From the NCBI GenBank assembly GCA_963741135.1, contig CAVUHC010000006.1:868001-932000 (forward strand): a DNA stretch of 64,000 nt, written 5' to 3'. The notes beneath the pieces are model-generated. The model saw nothing but the letters and a program-made list of their open reading frames with translations, did not search any database and was not told where the DNA came from. Positions 9,483-18,770 of the stretch are shown piece after piece (position 1 is the first letter of the stretch; each line of letters opens with the position of its first letter). The position numbers were made by a program, and so were the translations under genes. This DNA comes from Gp6-AA40 sp963741135. GTDB taxonomy: Bacteria > Acidobacteriota > Vicinamibacteria > Vicinamibacterales > UBA2999.

Positions 9483-11039
9483 GTGACGAAGCTCCTGATT
9501 GCCAACCGCGGCGAGATCGCCGTGCGCATCATTCGCGCCTGCCGCGACATGCGGATCGCCACGGTGGCGGTGTACTCGGACAGCGATCGCGCGGCACGTC
9601 ACGTGCGCATGGCGGACGAGGCGGTTCATCTCGGTGGGAATCCTCCCGGTGAGAGCTACCTCCGCATCGATCGCGTCATCGACGCCGCGCGTCAGACCGG
9701 CGCCGATGCCGTCCATCCCGGCTACGGATTCCTGGCTGAAAACGAGGACTTCGCGTCAGCGTGCCGTGATGCGGGGCTGACGTTCATCGGCCCGACCCCC
9801 GAAGCGATCTCGTTGATGGGCAGCAAGACGGCTGCGAGGCGGGCCGCGATGCAGGTTGGTGTGCCGGTCGTCCCGGGCACCGAGGAACCACTGGACGCCG
9901 ACGTCCCCGACGCGGCGATCGCGGGCATCGCGGATCGCATCGGGTACCCGATCATGATCAAGGCGGTCGCAGGCGGCGGCGGCAAAGGTATGCGCGTGGT
10001 CACGCGCGCGGACGAACTGTCGAGCGCGGTGCGCGCCGCCCGCTCGGAGGCGAAGGCGTCCTTTGGCGACTCCGCGATCTACCTGGAGCGGCGGCTCGCG
10101 CGACCGCGACACATCGAGGTGCAACTGCTCGCGGATCAGCACGGGACCGTGCTGCCGTTCGTTGAGCGCGAGTGCTCGATCCAGCGGCGTCACCAGAAGG
10201 TGATCGAGGAGACACCATCCCCGGTGGTTGGCCCCGAACTGCGGCAGCGCGTGACGTCAGCAGCGGCGGCGGTCGCGCGCTCGGTCGGCTATACCAACGC
10301 CGGTACGATCGAGTTCCTCCTCGACGACGACGGCAGTTTCTATTTCCTCGAGATGAACACGCGGCTGCAGGTCGAGCATCCCATCACCGAGATGGTGACC
10401 GGCATAGACCTGGTGCAATGGCAGATCCGCATCGCTCGCGGGGAACGCCTCGAACTGGATCCGGCGTCGGTCCTTGCGCCTTCGGGCCACGCGGTTGAAT
10501 GCCGCATCTACGCGGAGGATCCGGACGAAGGGTTCATGCCCTCGCCGGGCCGCATCTCCGCGCTGCGCGTCCCCAGTGGTCCGGGCATTCGTGACGACAG
10601 TGGCACTGAAGCGGGCGCCGACGTGCCGATCTTCTACGACCCGATGATCTCGAAGTTGATCGCCTGGGGCATCGATCGCCCCCAGGCGATTGCGCGGATG
10701 CGGCGGGCGCTGCGCGAATATGAGGTGCGTGGCATCCGGACGACGATCCCGTTCTTCACGTGGATGTTCGATCAGCCCGAATTCCTGACTGCGAGCTTTC
10801 ATACGAGCTACCTCGATGAGGTCCTGCGCGCGCGCCAGGGCCAGCCCTTTGCGCTCGTTGACGAGGCGCTGGTCGATGTTGCGGTGATTGCGGCTGCGAT
10901 TTACCGGGCGGGTCGGTTCTCGACGTCGTTCTCAGAGCGTCGTCGGGCAGGAACGCCGGGCCCCACGACTGCGAAACCCCCTTCGGACCCGCCGACGGGC
11001 TGGAAGGCGCTGGCCCGCGTCGAAGGGCTGCGTTCGTGA
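9483..11039 (+). CDS. Biotin carboxylase subunit of acyl-CoA carboxylase
   Basis: GTG 9483 gives 518 residues beginning MTKLLIANRGEIAVRIIRAC, the standard biotin carboxylase N-terminus; the frame is open upstream into the previous gene but those codons are not family sequence. The glycine-rich ATP-grasp loop AGGGGKGMRVV, ECSIQRRHQKVIEE, EMNTRLQVEHPITEMVTG and the C-terminal GHAVECRIYAEDP are all present. It carboxylates biotin using ATP and bicarbonate. The last 60 or so residues past the usual end (AGRFSTSFSERRRAGTPG onward) are a Pro/Arg-rich tail. It overlaps the biotin carrier gene by 4 bp (GTGA), which suggests coupled translation. Confidence 0.93.
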   Translation: MTKLLIANRGEIAVRIIRACRDMRIATVAVYSDSDRAARHVRMADEAVHLGGNPPGESYLRIDRVIDAARQTGADAVHPGYGFLAENEDFASACRDAGLTFIGPTPEAISLMGSKTAARRAAMQVGVPVVPGTEEPLDADVPDAAIAGIADRIGYPIMIKAVAGGGGKGMRVVTRADELSSAVRAARSEAKASFGDSAIYLERRLARPRHIEVQLLADQHGTVLPFVERECSIQRRHQKVIEETPSPVVGPELRQRVTSAAAAVARSVGYTNAGTIEFLLDDDGSFYFLEMNTRLQVEHPITEMVTGIDLVQWQIRIARGERLELDPASVLAPSGHAVECRIYAEDPDEGFMPSPGRISALRVPSGPGIRDDSGTEAGADVPIFYDPMISKLIAWGIDRPQAIARMRRALREYEVRGIRTTIPFFTWMFDQPEFLTASFHTSYLDEVLRARQGQPFALVDEALVDVAVIAAAIYRAGRFSTSFSERRRAGTPGPTTAKPPSDPPTGWKALARVEGLRS

Positions 11040-11551
11040 GCGTGCCGATTGAGGCGGGCGGAAGGACGCGAAATGTCGAGGTCCATCGCCGGGACGCCGG
11101 TTTTGTCGTCTCGGTCGACGGCCACGAGCATACGGTTGACGTCCATGAAGTAGGCGGCATCTGGTCCCTCCTCCTCGGCACAAAAAGCCACGAGGTCACC
11201 TTCGTCGAAGGGCTCGACGGAGCGATGATGGTTCATGTCGACGGACAGGCGATCCCGGTTTCGGTGGATTCGGCGCGTCGCGCCTGGGGTGCGCGTGGCC
11301 GCGGCGCCAGGGCGGGGGAGACCGGGGAGGCGGCGGGGCCTCACCGGATCGTCGCACCAATGCCGGGCAAAATCGTCAAAGTACTCGTGAAGGCGGGTGA
11401 CCGCGTTCAGCAGCGGCAGGGACTCGTGGTCGTCGAAGCGATGAAGATGGAAAACGAGCTGCGATCGCCGAAGGGTGGCACGGTGTCCGAGGTTCGCGTA
11501 GAGGAAGGCACCCTGGTCGAGGCTGGCGCCATACTGGTGATAGTGGAGTAA
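11036..11551 (+). CDS. Biotin carboxyl carrier protein of acyl-CoA carboxylase
   Basis: The 171-residue stand-alone carrier has the biotinylation motif EAMKMEN with Lys137, preceded by APMPGKIVKVLVKAGD, the barrel-sandwich fold signature. The N-terminal 80 residues match the linker/BT-like segment that in fused alpha subunits lies between biotin carboxylase and carrier (VSVDGHEHTVDVHEVGG). The operon therefore encodes a split version of a PccA/MccA-type alpha chain. The stop codon TAA is itself the first base of a TGCAAAA heptamer arm. Confidence 0.93.
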   Translation: MSVPIEAGGRTRNVEVHRRDAGFVVSVDGHEHTVDVHEVGGIWSLLLGTKSHEVTFVEGLDGAMMVHVDGQAIPVSVDSARRAWGARGRGARAGETGEAAGPHRIVAPMPGKIVKVLVKAGDRVQQRQGLVVVEAMKMENELRSPKGGTVSEVRVEEGTLVEAGAILVIVE

Positions 11552-11649
11552 TGCAAAATGCAAAATGCACAATGCAAACGCCGTCTGCATCAACGTCGAT
11601 GCAGTGTTTGCATTTCTGACATTGTTTGCATTTTGCATTTTGCATTTTG
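11551..11649. repeat. TGCAAAA heptamer inverted repeat before tamB
   Basis: Left arm 11551-11578 (ATGCAAAATGCAAAATGCAC), right arm about 11619-11649 (three to four copies of TTTTGCA). The spacer holds a second small palindrome, TGCATCAACGTCGATGCA. The right arm is open in frame with tamB and would read LHFAFCIL. Confidence 0.9.
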
Positions 11650-11709
11650 AATTACAGGTCGTTAGTCAGCGTCTTCCACCATCCTCTGACGAAGAGGACG
11701 CGGCGCATC

Positions 11710-14700
11710 GTGCGCCGTATCGTGGCGACGTGTGCCGTCATCCTGGCCGTCACCTTTGTGACCAGCGTGACCGTCGATCTCGGACCGTCGCTGAGAAAGC
11801 GCGCCGAAACCGCCGGCACCCAGTTGCTCAAGCGCCCGATGCACATCGGGAAGCTCTCCATCCACCTCTGGCGCGGCAGCTTCATCATCGGCGACTTGAT
11901 GATCGAAGGCTTGACGCCCCAGTCGCGTCCGTTCCTCGTTGCGAAGCGCATCGATGTCTCGATGCCGTGGAGCACGCTCTTCAACCGCCGTATCGTCTTC
12001 GACGCGATTCAGATGACCGACTGGGACATGTACGTCGAGTACTTCCCGGACGGCCGTATCAGCTTCCCGAAGTTTCCGCAGGGCAGCGGCAGGCAGAGCG
12101 CCTGGACGACGACGCTCGAGTACGTGAGGGCGTCGCGAGGGCAGTTCACGTACGAGGATCATGGGACGCCGTGGAGCACCATCGCGCGGAACCTGGATGT
12201 CACGGTCGGGCGCCCGACGTCCGAGTATCGGGGCCAGGCGCAGTTTTCGAACGGCACCGTGACGATGCAGAACTACGTGCCGATGCGCGCGGATATGTCC
12301 ACGAATTTCCGGATCGTCAACGGATACATCATCCTGGATCGCATCGATCTCGTCACCGACGGCGCGAAGACCGAGCTGACCGGCATTGTCGACGCCGGGC
12401 ATTGGCCCGAGCAGACCTACAAGATCAAATCGAAGATCGACTTTCCGACCGAGAAGGGCATCTGGTTCGCCCATGACACGTTCACGGTCATGGGCACCGG
12501 TGATTTCACCGGCACCTTCCATCTCTTCAAGGAACAGCTCGCAGACGGCAGGACGCGCACGGGCCGCGAGCTCAAAGGAACGTTCGTCAGCGCCCTGGCA
12601 GGGGTGAACGCGTACCGCTTCAGCAACCTGCGCGGCTCCGTGCTGTGGGTGCCCGAGAAAATGGAAGTGACCGACGCGACCGCGGCGGTGTACGGCGGGG
12701 ACGCGCGTTTCAGCTACAAGATGGCGCCGCTCGGCCGTGCCGGGATGCCAGCGACCGCCACGTTCGACGCGCAATACGCGAACGTCGATCTCACGGAGTA
12801 CACCAACTTTCTCGAGCTCAGGGGGATCCGGCTCGCGGGGCGCGCGACAGGGCGCAATTTCCTCGAGTGGCCGCTCGGCAAATATGCGCAGCATCGCGGG
12901 GAAGGAGAGCTTCGGGTTGACTCGCCCGGCGGCGTGGATCTGATGTCGCGCCGCATGCCGATCGAGCGGATCGATGCCGAGGCTCGCCTCGGCAAGCAGT
13001 GGGGGCCGTTCGACAACACGCTGCCCACCGAGCCGATACCGACCGCTGCCTCGATCACGTATGCCTTTGGTCCTGATGTGATCGACATCGGCCCCAGCCG
13101 CGTCGCCACTCCGAGCACATATGTCGAGTTCGAAGGGAGCACCGCCTACGGCGACAGTTCCCGCCTTCCGTTCCACGTGAGCAGTGCCGACTGGCAGGAG
13201 AGCGATCGTTTCCTCGCGGGTCTGATGACGGCGTTCGGCAACCCGACCAACGCGATTCCGATCGGCGGGTACGGCACGTTCGACGGCATCATGCTGAACA
13301 GCTTCTCGCGTCCCCGCATCGAGGGCACGTTCGCTGGCGAACGCATGCGTGCGTTCGGCGTCGTCTGGGGCGCCGCACAGGGCTCGACCGTCATCGAGAA
13401 CAGCTACGCCGATGTGAAGGAGGTGGTCCTGAACAACGGCGACTCGGCCATCTACGCAGACGGCAGATTCTCGCTGGGTTATCCGCGTCGCGACAATGGG
13501 GAAGAGATCAACGCGATCGTCCGGATCATCAAACGCCCCGTTGCGGACCTGCGTCACGCATTCGTGCTCGATGACTATCCCGTGGAGGGCGTGCTGTCGG
13601 GAGAGTTCCATGTGTACGGCGCGTACACACGTCCGTTCGGCTTTGGCACGATGGCGATTGCGGATGGCGTCGCGTACCACGAGCCGTTCGAGACAGCGAC
13701 CGCGAGTCTCCGTCTCGAAGGCGAAGGCGTCCGTCTCGACAACATTGTCGTCGTCAAGGGCGGCGGCCGCGGGACCGGCGCCGCCTACGTCGGCTGGGAC
13801 AGCACCTATCAGTTCAACTTCGACGCGCAGCGCATCCCGGTCGAGAGCCTGGCGGTGGCACGGTCGCCGAATGCTCCGCCATTGTCGGGCCTGCTTGATT
13901 TCACCGCCGGCGGCAGCGGCACCTTCGACGCGCCGCGGTACGACGTGCACGGCAACGTGCGCGACTTCTTTGTCGCCGACGAAGGCATCGGTACGGTGAC
14001 CGGCGACATCAACATCAACAACGACTTGATGGCCCTGAAGCTCGAGGCCGCGTCGCCCCGACTTGCCGTCTCGGGCTCCGGCACCGTCGCACTCAGCGAA
14101 CAGATGGACGCCGACCTGACGTTCACGGTTGCGGACACGTCGCTCGACCCCTACATTCGCGCCTTCGATCCCGCACTCTCGCCCTACACGACTGCGATTG
14201 CCAGCGGCAGTATCCGCGTGGTTGGCGAGCTTACGGACATCGATCACCTCCTCGTCGACACGACGGTCGACAAGCTCGATCTGCGGCTGTTCGACTATCG
14301 GCTGCGGAACGAGGTACCGATCCGGATGGCGCTCGACCGCCACTCGCTGCGTCTCACCGACATGCGCCTGATCGGCGAGAACACACAGCTGGACGTCTCA
14401 GGCCTCGTCGATCTGCACAACGAGCGTATTGCCATGCGCGCGAACGGCGCGGCCAACCTCGGAATCCTGCAGGGATTCGTCCCCAACATTCGAAGCACGG
14501 GGCAGGCGTTGCTGCAGGCCACGCTCGACGGGCCGATGCGTACGCCGCTCGTCAGCGGCACGATGACGATCGAGGAGGGACGCATCCGGCATTTCGATCT
14601 GCCGCACGCGCTCGAGAACATTTCCGGCGTCGTCCGATTCGACTCGCGCGGCGTCACCCTCGACGAAGTGACCGCCCAGCTTGGCACCGGGCCGGTGCAG

Positions 14701-15753
14701 TTCGGCGGCCGCATCGGCATCGACGGGTATCGTCCCGGCCGTCTCGACGTCGCGATGAACGGGCAGAACATGCGGCTGCGGTATCCGGAAGGGATGCGCT
14801 CGGTTGTCGACGCCAACCTGAACCTGCAGGGCACGATCGATTCATCGACGCTGTCTGGCACGGTCGTCGTGCGCAACGCGCTGTATACGAAGCGATTCGA
14901 CGCCGGCGGAGGCATCATCGATCTGACGGGCAGCCCGGCCGGCCAGGGTGCCTCGTCACTTCAGACCACCATCCCGCTGCGCTACGACGTGCGCATCACC
15001 GTTCCGTCGACGCTCCGGGTCGAGAACAACACCGTGCGGATGGTCGCGAACGCCGATCTCGAGCTGCGCGGCACCTACGACCGTCCTGTCCTGCTCGGAC
15101 GCGCGGAAATCGAGCGCGGCGAGCTCAACTTCGAGGGGAAGCGCTACCAGATCACGCGCGGCACGATCGACTTCAACAACCCGACGCGGATTGAGCCGTT
15201 TTTCGACATCGAGACCGAGACTCAGGTCCGCGTGCCGAGTCAGACCTACCGCGTGACGGTCCGCGTCACCGGCACGATGGCGCGGTTCACGCCGGTCTTC
15301 AGCTCCGATCCACCCCTGACCGACGTGCAGGTGCTCAGCCTGTTGTTCACCGACGTGGCGCCTGGACGCGACGTCGAGTTCAGCCAGTACGGCACCGTCA
15401 CGCCGCAGGAACAGCTCCTGCGCGAGCGCGCCGCGCGGGCGCTCACCGGCGCGCTGACGACCGAGCTCGGGCGCGTCGCCGAGCAGACGTTAGGCCTGGA
15501 CACGTTCCAGCTGACGCCGTCGCTGGTGACGCCGAACGCCAACTCGTCGCGTCTCGATCCCGCGGCCAGGCTCACCATCGGGAAGCGGATCTCCAATCGC
15601 GTCTACCTCACCTACTCGCGCAGCCTCTCGTCCACGACGAGCGATCAGATCATCCTGCTGGAGTACGATCAGACCGACCGCTTCTCGTGGATCCTCTCTC
15701 GCAACGAAGACCGCACGTACGCGCTCGATGTGCGCGTCAGACACGTCTTCTGA
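11710..15753 (+). CDS. tamB: TamB-like translocation and assembly module protein
   Basis: Large (about 1,347 residues) periplasm-spanning protein with an N-terminal membrane anchor (RRIVATCAVILAVTFVTSVTV), long beta-strand repeats of AsmA/DUF490 type and a C-terminal TamB domain containing GLDTFQLTPSLV and ending RVRHVF. The family links inner and outer membrane and helps place outer-membrane proteins or phospholipids. GTG 11710 was chosen because of the AGAGG upstream and the Arg-rich start of the anchor. The frame is open to TTG 11626, which would add LHFAFCILNYRS from the repeat; the true start is uncertain. The next gene overlaps at TGATG. Confidence 0.88.
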   Translation: MRRIVATCAVILAVTFVTSVTVDLGPSLRKRAETAGTQLLKRPMHIGKLSIHLWRGSFIIGDLMIEGLTPQSRPFLVAKRIDVSMPWSTLFNRRIVFDAIQMTDWDMYVEYFPDGRISFPKFPQGSGRQSAWTTTLEYVRASRGQFTYEDHGTPWSTIARNLDVTVGRPTSEYRGQAQFSNGTVTMQNYVPMRADMSTNFRIVNGYIILDRIDLVTDGAKTELTGIVDAGHWPEQTYKIKSKIDFPTEKGIWFAHDTFTVMGTGDFTGTFHLFKEQLADGRTRTGRELKGTFVSALAGVNAYRFSNLRGSVLWVPEKMEVTDATAAVYGGDARFSYKMAPLGRAGMPATATFDAQYANVDLTEYTNFLELRGIRLAGRATGRNFLEWPLGKYAQHRGEGELRVDSPGGVDLMSRRMPIERIDAEARLGKQWGPFDNTLPTEPIPTAASITYAFGPDVIDIGPSRVATPSTYVEFEGSTAYGDSSRLPFHVSSADWQESDRFLAGLMTAFGNPTNAIPIGGYGTFDGIMLNSFSRPRIEGTFAGERMRAFGVVWGAAQGSTVIENSYADVKEVVLNNGDSAIYADGRFSLGYPRRDNGEEINAIVRIIKRPVADLRHAFVLDDYPVEGVLSGEFHVYGAYTRPFGFGTMAIADGVAYHEPFETATASLRLEGEGVRLDNIVVVKGGGRGTGAAYVGWDSTYQFNFDAQRIPVESLAVARSPNAPPLSGLLDFTAGGSGTFDAPRYDVHGNVRDFFVADEGIGTVTGDININNDLMALKLEAASPRLAVSGSGTVALSEQMDADLTFTVADTSLDPYIRAFDPALSPYTTAIASGSIRVVGELTDIDHLLVDTTVDKLDLRLFDYRLRNEVPIRMALDRHSLRLTDMRLIGENTQLDVSGLVDLHNERIAMRANGAANLGILQGFVPNIRSTGQALLQATLDGPMRTPLVSGTMTIEEGRIRHFDLPHALENISGVVRFDSRGVTLDEVTAQLGTGPVQFGGRIGIDGYRPGRLDVAMNGQNMRLRYPEGMRSVVDANLNLQGTIDSSTLSGTVVVRNALYTKRFDAGGGIIDLTGSPAGQGASSLQTTIPLRYDVRITVPSTLRVENNTVRMVANADLELRGTYDRPVLLGRAEIERGELNFEGKRYQITRGTIDFNNPTRIEPFFDIETETQVRVPSQTYRVTVRVTGTMARFTPVFSSDPPLTDVQVLSLLFTDVAPGRDVEFSQYGTVTPQEQLLRERAARALTGALTTELGRVAEQTLGLDTFQLTPSLVTPNANSSRLDPAARLTIGKRISNRVYLTYSRSLSSTTSDQIILLEYDQTDRFSWILSRNEDRTYALDVRVRHVF

Positions 15754-18700
15754 TGCCGTGTAATGCAAGATTCAAAATTCAAAATGCAAACAGTACGTGT
15801 GACACTGGCCGTGTGAAAGGCGCTGCGCCTGCCACCCTGTGTCTGCGCGTCATCCTGTGTTTGCATTTTGCATTTTGCATTTTGCATTGCAGCGCGCCAG
15901 CGTCCGCGCAGACTCCTCCTCCGACCATCACTGAGGTTCGAGTTGAGCAGGAAGGCCGGATCGTTTCCGACGCCCTCGTTCTCAGTCTGATCGAGACAAA
16001 GGCCGGGGCGCCTCTGTCGATTGCCGACGTTCGCGAGACGATCACGCATCTCACGAGCTTGACGCGCTACGAGGATGTGCAGGTGTACCAGGAGCCAGCG
16101 GGCAACGGGGTGCGCCTCCGATACGTGCTATTTCCGATCCACGCCGTCGACCGCGTGGAGTTCCGCGGCATGATCGGCTTGCCCGAAGGGGATCTCCGCC
16201 GCGCCGTGACCGAGCGCTTCGGAGCCGCGCCGATTGCGTCGCGCGCGCCGGATGTGGTCCGGGCGCTGCAGCTCGTCTACCGGGACCGCGGGTACCTGCA
16301 ACCGCGGATCACGCCGCGCATCGAGCTCACGCACAACCCGGATCGCGCGTCGATGGTGTTCGATGTTGATTCCGGCCCGCGCGCGTTGATTCAGCGCATC
16401 GAGGTCGACGCCGAGTCCGACGATCGCGCTGTGTTCACCAACGGGCGACTCCGCGTCGGGCAGCCGTACGACGCTGCCGTGGTCCTGGAGCAACTGCAGA
16501 GATACGAGGCGACGCTGCGCGGGCAGGGATTTTTCGAAGCGCGCGCGACCTCCAGCGTCGACTTTGCCGATAACGGCGCGGTGGTGCGCATCTCCGTCGA
16601 CCGCGGTCCTCACGTGTCGGTGGCCTTTGCCGGCGACCCGCTGCCCGAGGCCGACCGGGATCGGCTCGTGCCGATCCGCGTCGAAGGATCCGCGGACGAG
16701 GATCTGCTCGAGGATTCGAGCCGCGCCATCGAAGATTACCTGCACGAGCGCGGCTATCGCGACGCGATGGCTCCCTACGTGCGCGACGAAACGCCGGGGG
16801 AGTTGACGATCCGCTTCACGATCACCCGCGGTCCCCGTTATCTCGTTGGCGACGTGTCCATCACGGGGAACAGGGTGATTCCGACGGCCGACCTCGCGCC
16901 GATTGTACGGCTGAAGAGTGGCGACCTGTTCGTACAGGCGACGCTCGACGGCGCCGTCGCCGAAATCCGGACCACGTACCGGGGTCGTGGCTTCACCAGA
17001 GCGATGGCCATGCCCGGGGTCGCAGTGCTGCCGGCGGGGGCTGGCGCCGGGCCTAATGAGGATCGCCGGGTTCAGGTCAGTATCGACATCACCGAAGGTC
17101 CCCGCACGCTTGTGGGCACGGTAGATACCGCCGGCAACATGGTGCTCAGCGACGATCGGCTCCGGACGATGCTGACCGTCGTGCCGGGCCGCGCGTACGC
17201 CGAAGTCGAGGTGGCCTCCGATCGTGACCGCATCGATCTCGAGTACCGCAACCTCGGCTACGAGAACATCGTGGTCGAGCCGCGCGTGATGCTCGCGGAC
17301 GGCGACACCCGCGCGAACATTACGTTTACGGTCCGTGAAGGGCCGCAGGTCATCGTCGACCACGTGATCATCGTCGGGAATCGCCGCACCAGCGCCTCGA
17401 CGATCGAGCGCGAGCTCACGCTGAAGCCCGGCCAGCCGCTCGGCTACGCGGCGCGCATCGAGAGTCAGCAGCGGCTCAGCGCGCTCGGCCTCTTCCGGCG
17501 CGTCAGTATCACCGAGCTGCAGCACGAATCGGAGCCGCGGCGCGACGTGCTCGTTCAGGTCGAAGAGGCGCCGCCAACGACCATCGCGTACGGCGGCGGG
17601 CTCGAGGGCGGGACGCGGTTGCGGCCGACCGGGCCGGGCGGCCAGGCGGAGGAGCACTTCGAGCTCGCGCCGCGCGGCTCCTTCGAGATCGGCCGGAACA
17701 ACCTGTGGGGCAAGAACCGATCTGTTGATCTGTTCACGCGTGCGAGCTTGAAGTCGCGTGACATCGTGGTCACCGATACCGGCGAGCGTCTTGCGACGCC
17801 GGCCGCTGGAAGCGGCTATGGATTCAACGAGTACCGCGTCCTCGGCACGTATAGCGAGCCGACGGTGTTTAACACGCGGGCGGACGTGCTGCTGACGGCG
17901 ATCCTGGACCAGGCGATACGGTCGACCTTCAACTTCCGGACGCGCGAAGTTCGCGCGGAGGCGGGGTGGCGTCTGGCGCGGTGGTACAGCATGTCGGGAC
18001 GCTACTCGTTCCAGCACACAAAGCTCTTCGATCAGGTGTTCACGCCCGACGACAATCCTGTGCTGATCGACCGAATCTTTCCGCAGGTACGCCTCTCGAT
18101 GTTTTCGCACTCGATGATCCGTGACACACGCGACGATCTGCTCGATCCGGGCCGGGGGACGTTCTTTGCGTTGACCAGCGACGTGGCCGCGCGCGCGATC
18201 GGCTCGGAGGTCGGGTTCGTGAAGACGTTCGCGCAGCTGTTCGACTATTACCGGCTACCGGTCGCGCGCCGCATCGTTCTCGCGACGGCGGCGCGGATCG
18301 GCGCCGCGCGCGGTTTTACCCGCACCGTGCCCCAGGTAGTCAACCCAGATGGTTCCGTCACACCCGGCACGGTGCAGGACCTCCCGGCGAGCGAGCGCTT
18401 CTTCGCCGGCGGCGACACGACGGTTCGAGGCTTCTCGCTCGACCGCCTCGGCACGCCGGACACAATCAGCGACTCAGGATTTCCGACGGGTGGCAACGGC
18501 GAGGTCGTCCTGAACGCGGAGCTGCGGGTCACGGCGGCGAAAGGATTCGCGGGAGTCGTGTTCCTCGACGCCGGCAACATCTTTCTGCACGCGAGCGATG
18601 TGAGCCTGGCCGAACTGAGACCCGCGGCCGGCTTCGGGGTGCACTATCGATCACCCGTCGGCCCGATTCGCGTCGAGCTCGGGTTCAACCTCAACCCGCG

Positions 18701-18770
18701 TCTGCAGGGCGACCCCGGCGTCCTGGAGCGAAAGACCGTGCTGCATATTTCATTGGGCCAGGCATTCTAA
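15753..18770 (+). CDS. bamA: Omp85 outer-membrane assembly protein (BamA/TamA type)
   Basis: About 1,005 residues. Several POTRA modules are visible from strand motifs such as VDRVEFRGMIGL, IQRIEVDAES, YLVGDVSITGNRVI, TLVGTVDTAGNMVL and VIVDHVIIVGNRRT. A C-terminal beta barrel (GRGTFFALTSDVAARAIGS, FFAGGDTTVRGFSLDRLG) ends LHISLGQAF. It inserts beta-barrel proteins in the outer membrane; next to tamB it may be the TamA partner. ATG 15753 overlaps the tamB stop (TGATG); GTG 15813 would give a tidier signal peptide. In either case the hydrophobic core LCLHFAFCILHC is translated from the TTTTGCA repeat and is followed by a cleavage site PASA-Q. Confidence 0.9.
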   Translation: MPCNARFKIQNANSTCDTGRVKGAAPATLCLRVILCLHFAFCILHCSAPASAQTPPPTITEVRVEQEGRIVSDALVLSLIETKAGAPLSIADVRETITHLTSLTRYEDVQVYQEPAGNGVRLRYVLFPIHAVDRVEFRGMIGLPEGDLRRAVTERFGAAPIASRAPDVVRALQLVYRDRGYLQPRITPRIELTHNPDRASMVFDVDSGPRALIQRIEVDAESDDRAVFTNGRLRVGQPYDAAVVLEQLQRYEATLRGQGFFEARATSSVDFADNGAVVRISVDRGPHVSVAFAGDPLPEADRDRLVPIRVEGSADEDLLEDSSRAIEDYLHERGYRDAMAPYVRDETPGELTIRFTITRGPRYLVGDVSITGNRVIPTADLAPIVRLKSGDLFVQATLDGAVAEIRTTYRGRGFTRAMAMPGVAVLPAGAGAGPNEDRRVQVSIDITEGPRTLVGTVDTAGNMVLSDDRLRTMLTVVPGRAYAEVEVASDRDRIDLEYRNLGYENIVVEPRVMLADGDTRANITFTVREGPQVIVDHVIIVGNRRTSASTIERELTLKPGQPLGYAARIESQQRLSALGLFRRVSITELQHESEPRRDVLVQVEEAPPTTIAYGGGLEGGTRLRPTGPGGQAEEHFELAPRGSFEIGRNNLWGKNRSVDLFTRASLKSRDIVVTDTGERLATPAAGSGYGFNEYRVLGTYSEPTVFNTRADVLLTAILDQAIRSTFNFRTREVRAEAGWRLARWYSMSGRYSFQHTKLFDQVFTPDDNPVLIDRIFPQVRLSMFSHSMIRDTRDDLLDPGRGTFFALTSDVAARAIGSEVGFVKTFAQLFDYYRLPVARRIVLATAARIGAARGFTRTVPQVVNPDGSVTPGTVQDLPASERFFAGGDTTVRGFSLDRLGTPDTISDSGFPTGGNGEVVLNAELRVTAAKGFAGVVFLDAGNIFLHASDVSLAELRPAAGFGVHYRSPVGPIRVELGFNLNPRLQGDPGVLERKTVLHISLGQAF
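15762..15890. repeat. TGCAAAA heptamer inverted repeat in the bamA leader
   Basis: Left arm 15762-15790 (TGCAAGATTCAAAATTCAAAATGCAAA), right arm 15860-15890 (TTTGCA plus three TTTTGCA units). The spacer contains GCGCTGCGCCTGCC and GTGTCTGCGCG. The whole element is inside the bamA reading frame; codons from 15861 read LHFAFCILHC. Confidence 0.9.

Noticed and set aside
11662..14343. 893-codon open frame on the - strand
   Set aside because: Exactly antisense to tamB; composition is Arg/Ala/Asp-rich with no domains, a usual shadow of a GC-rich gene.
16128..18110. 660-codon - strand frame opposite bamA
   Set aside because: Shadow frame with low-complexity Arg/Asp sequence; bamA is certain on the + strand.
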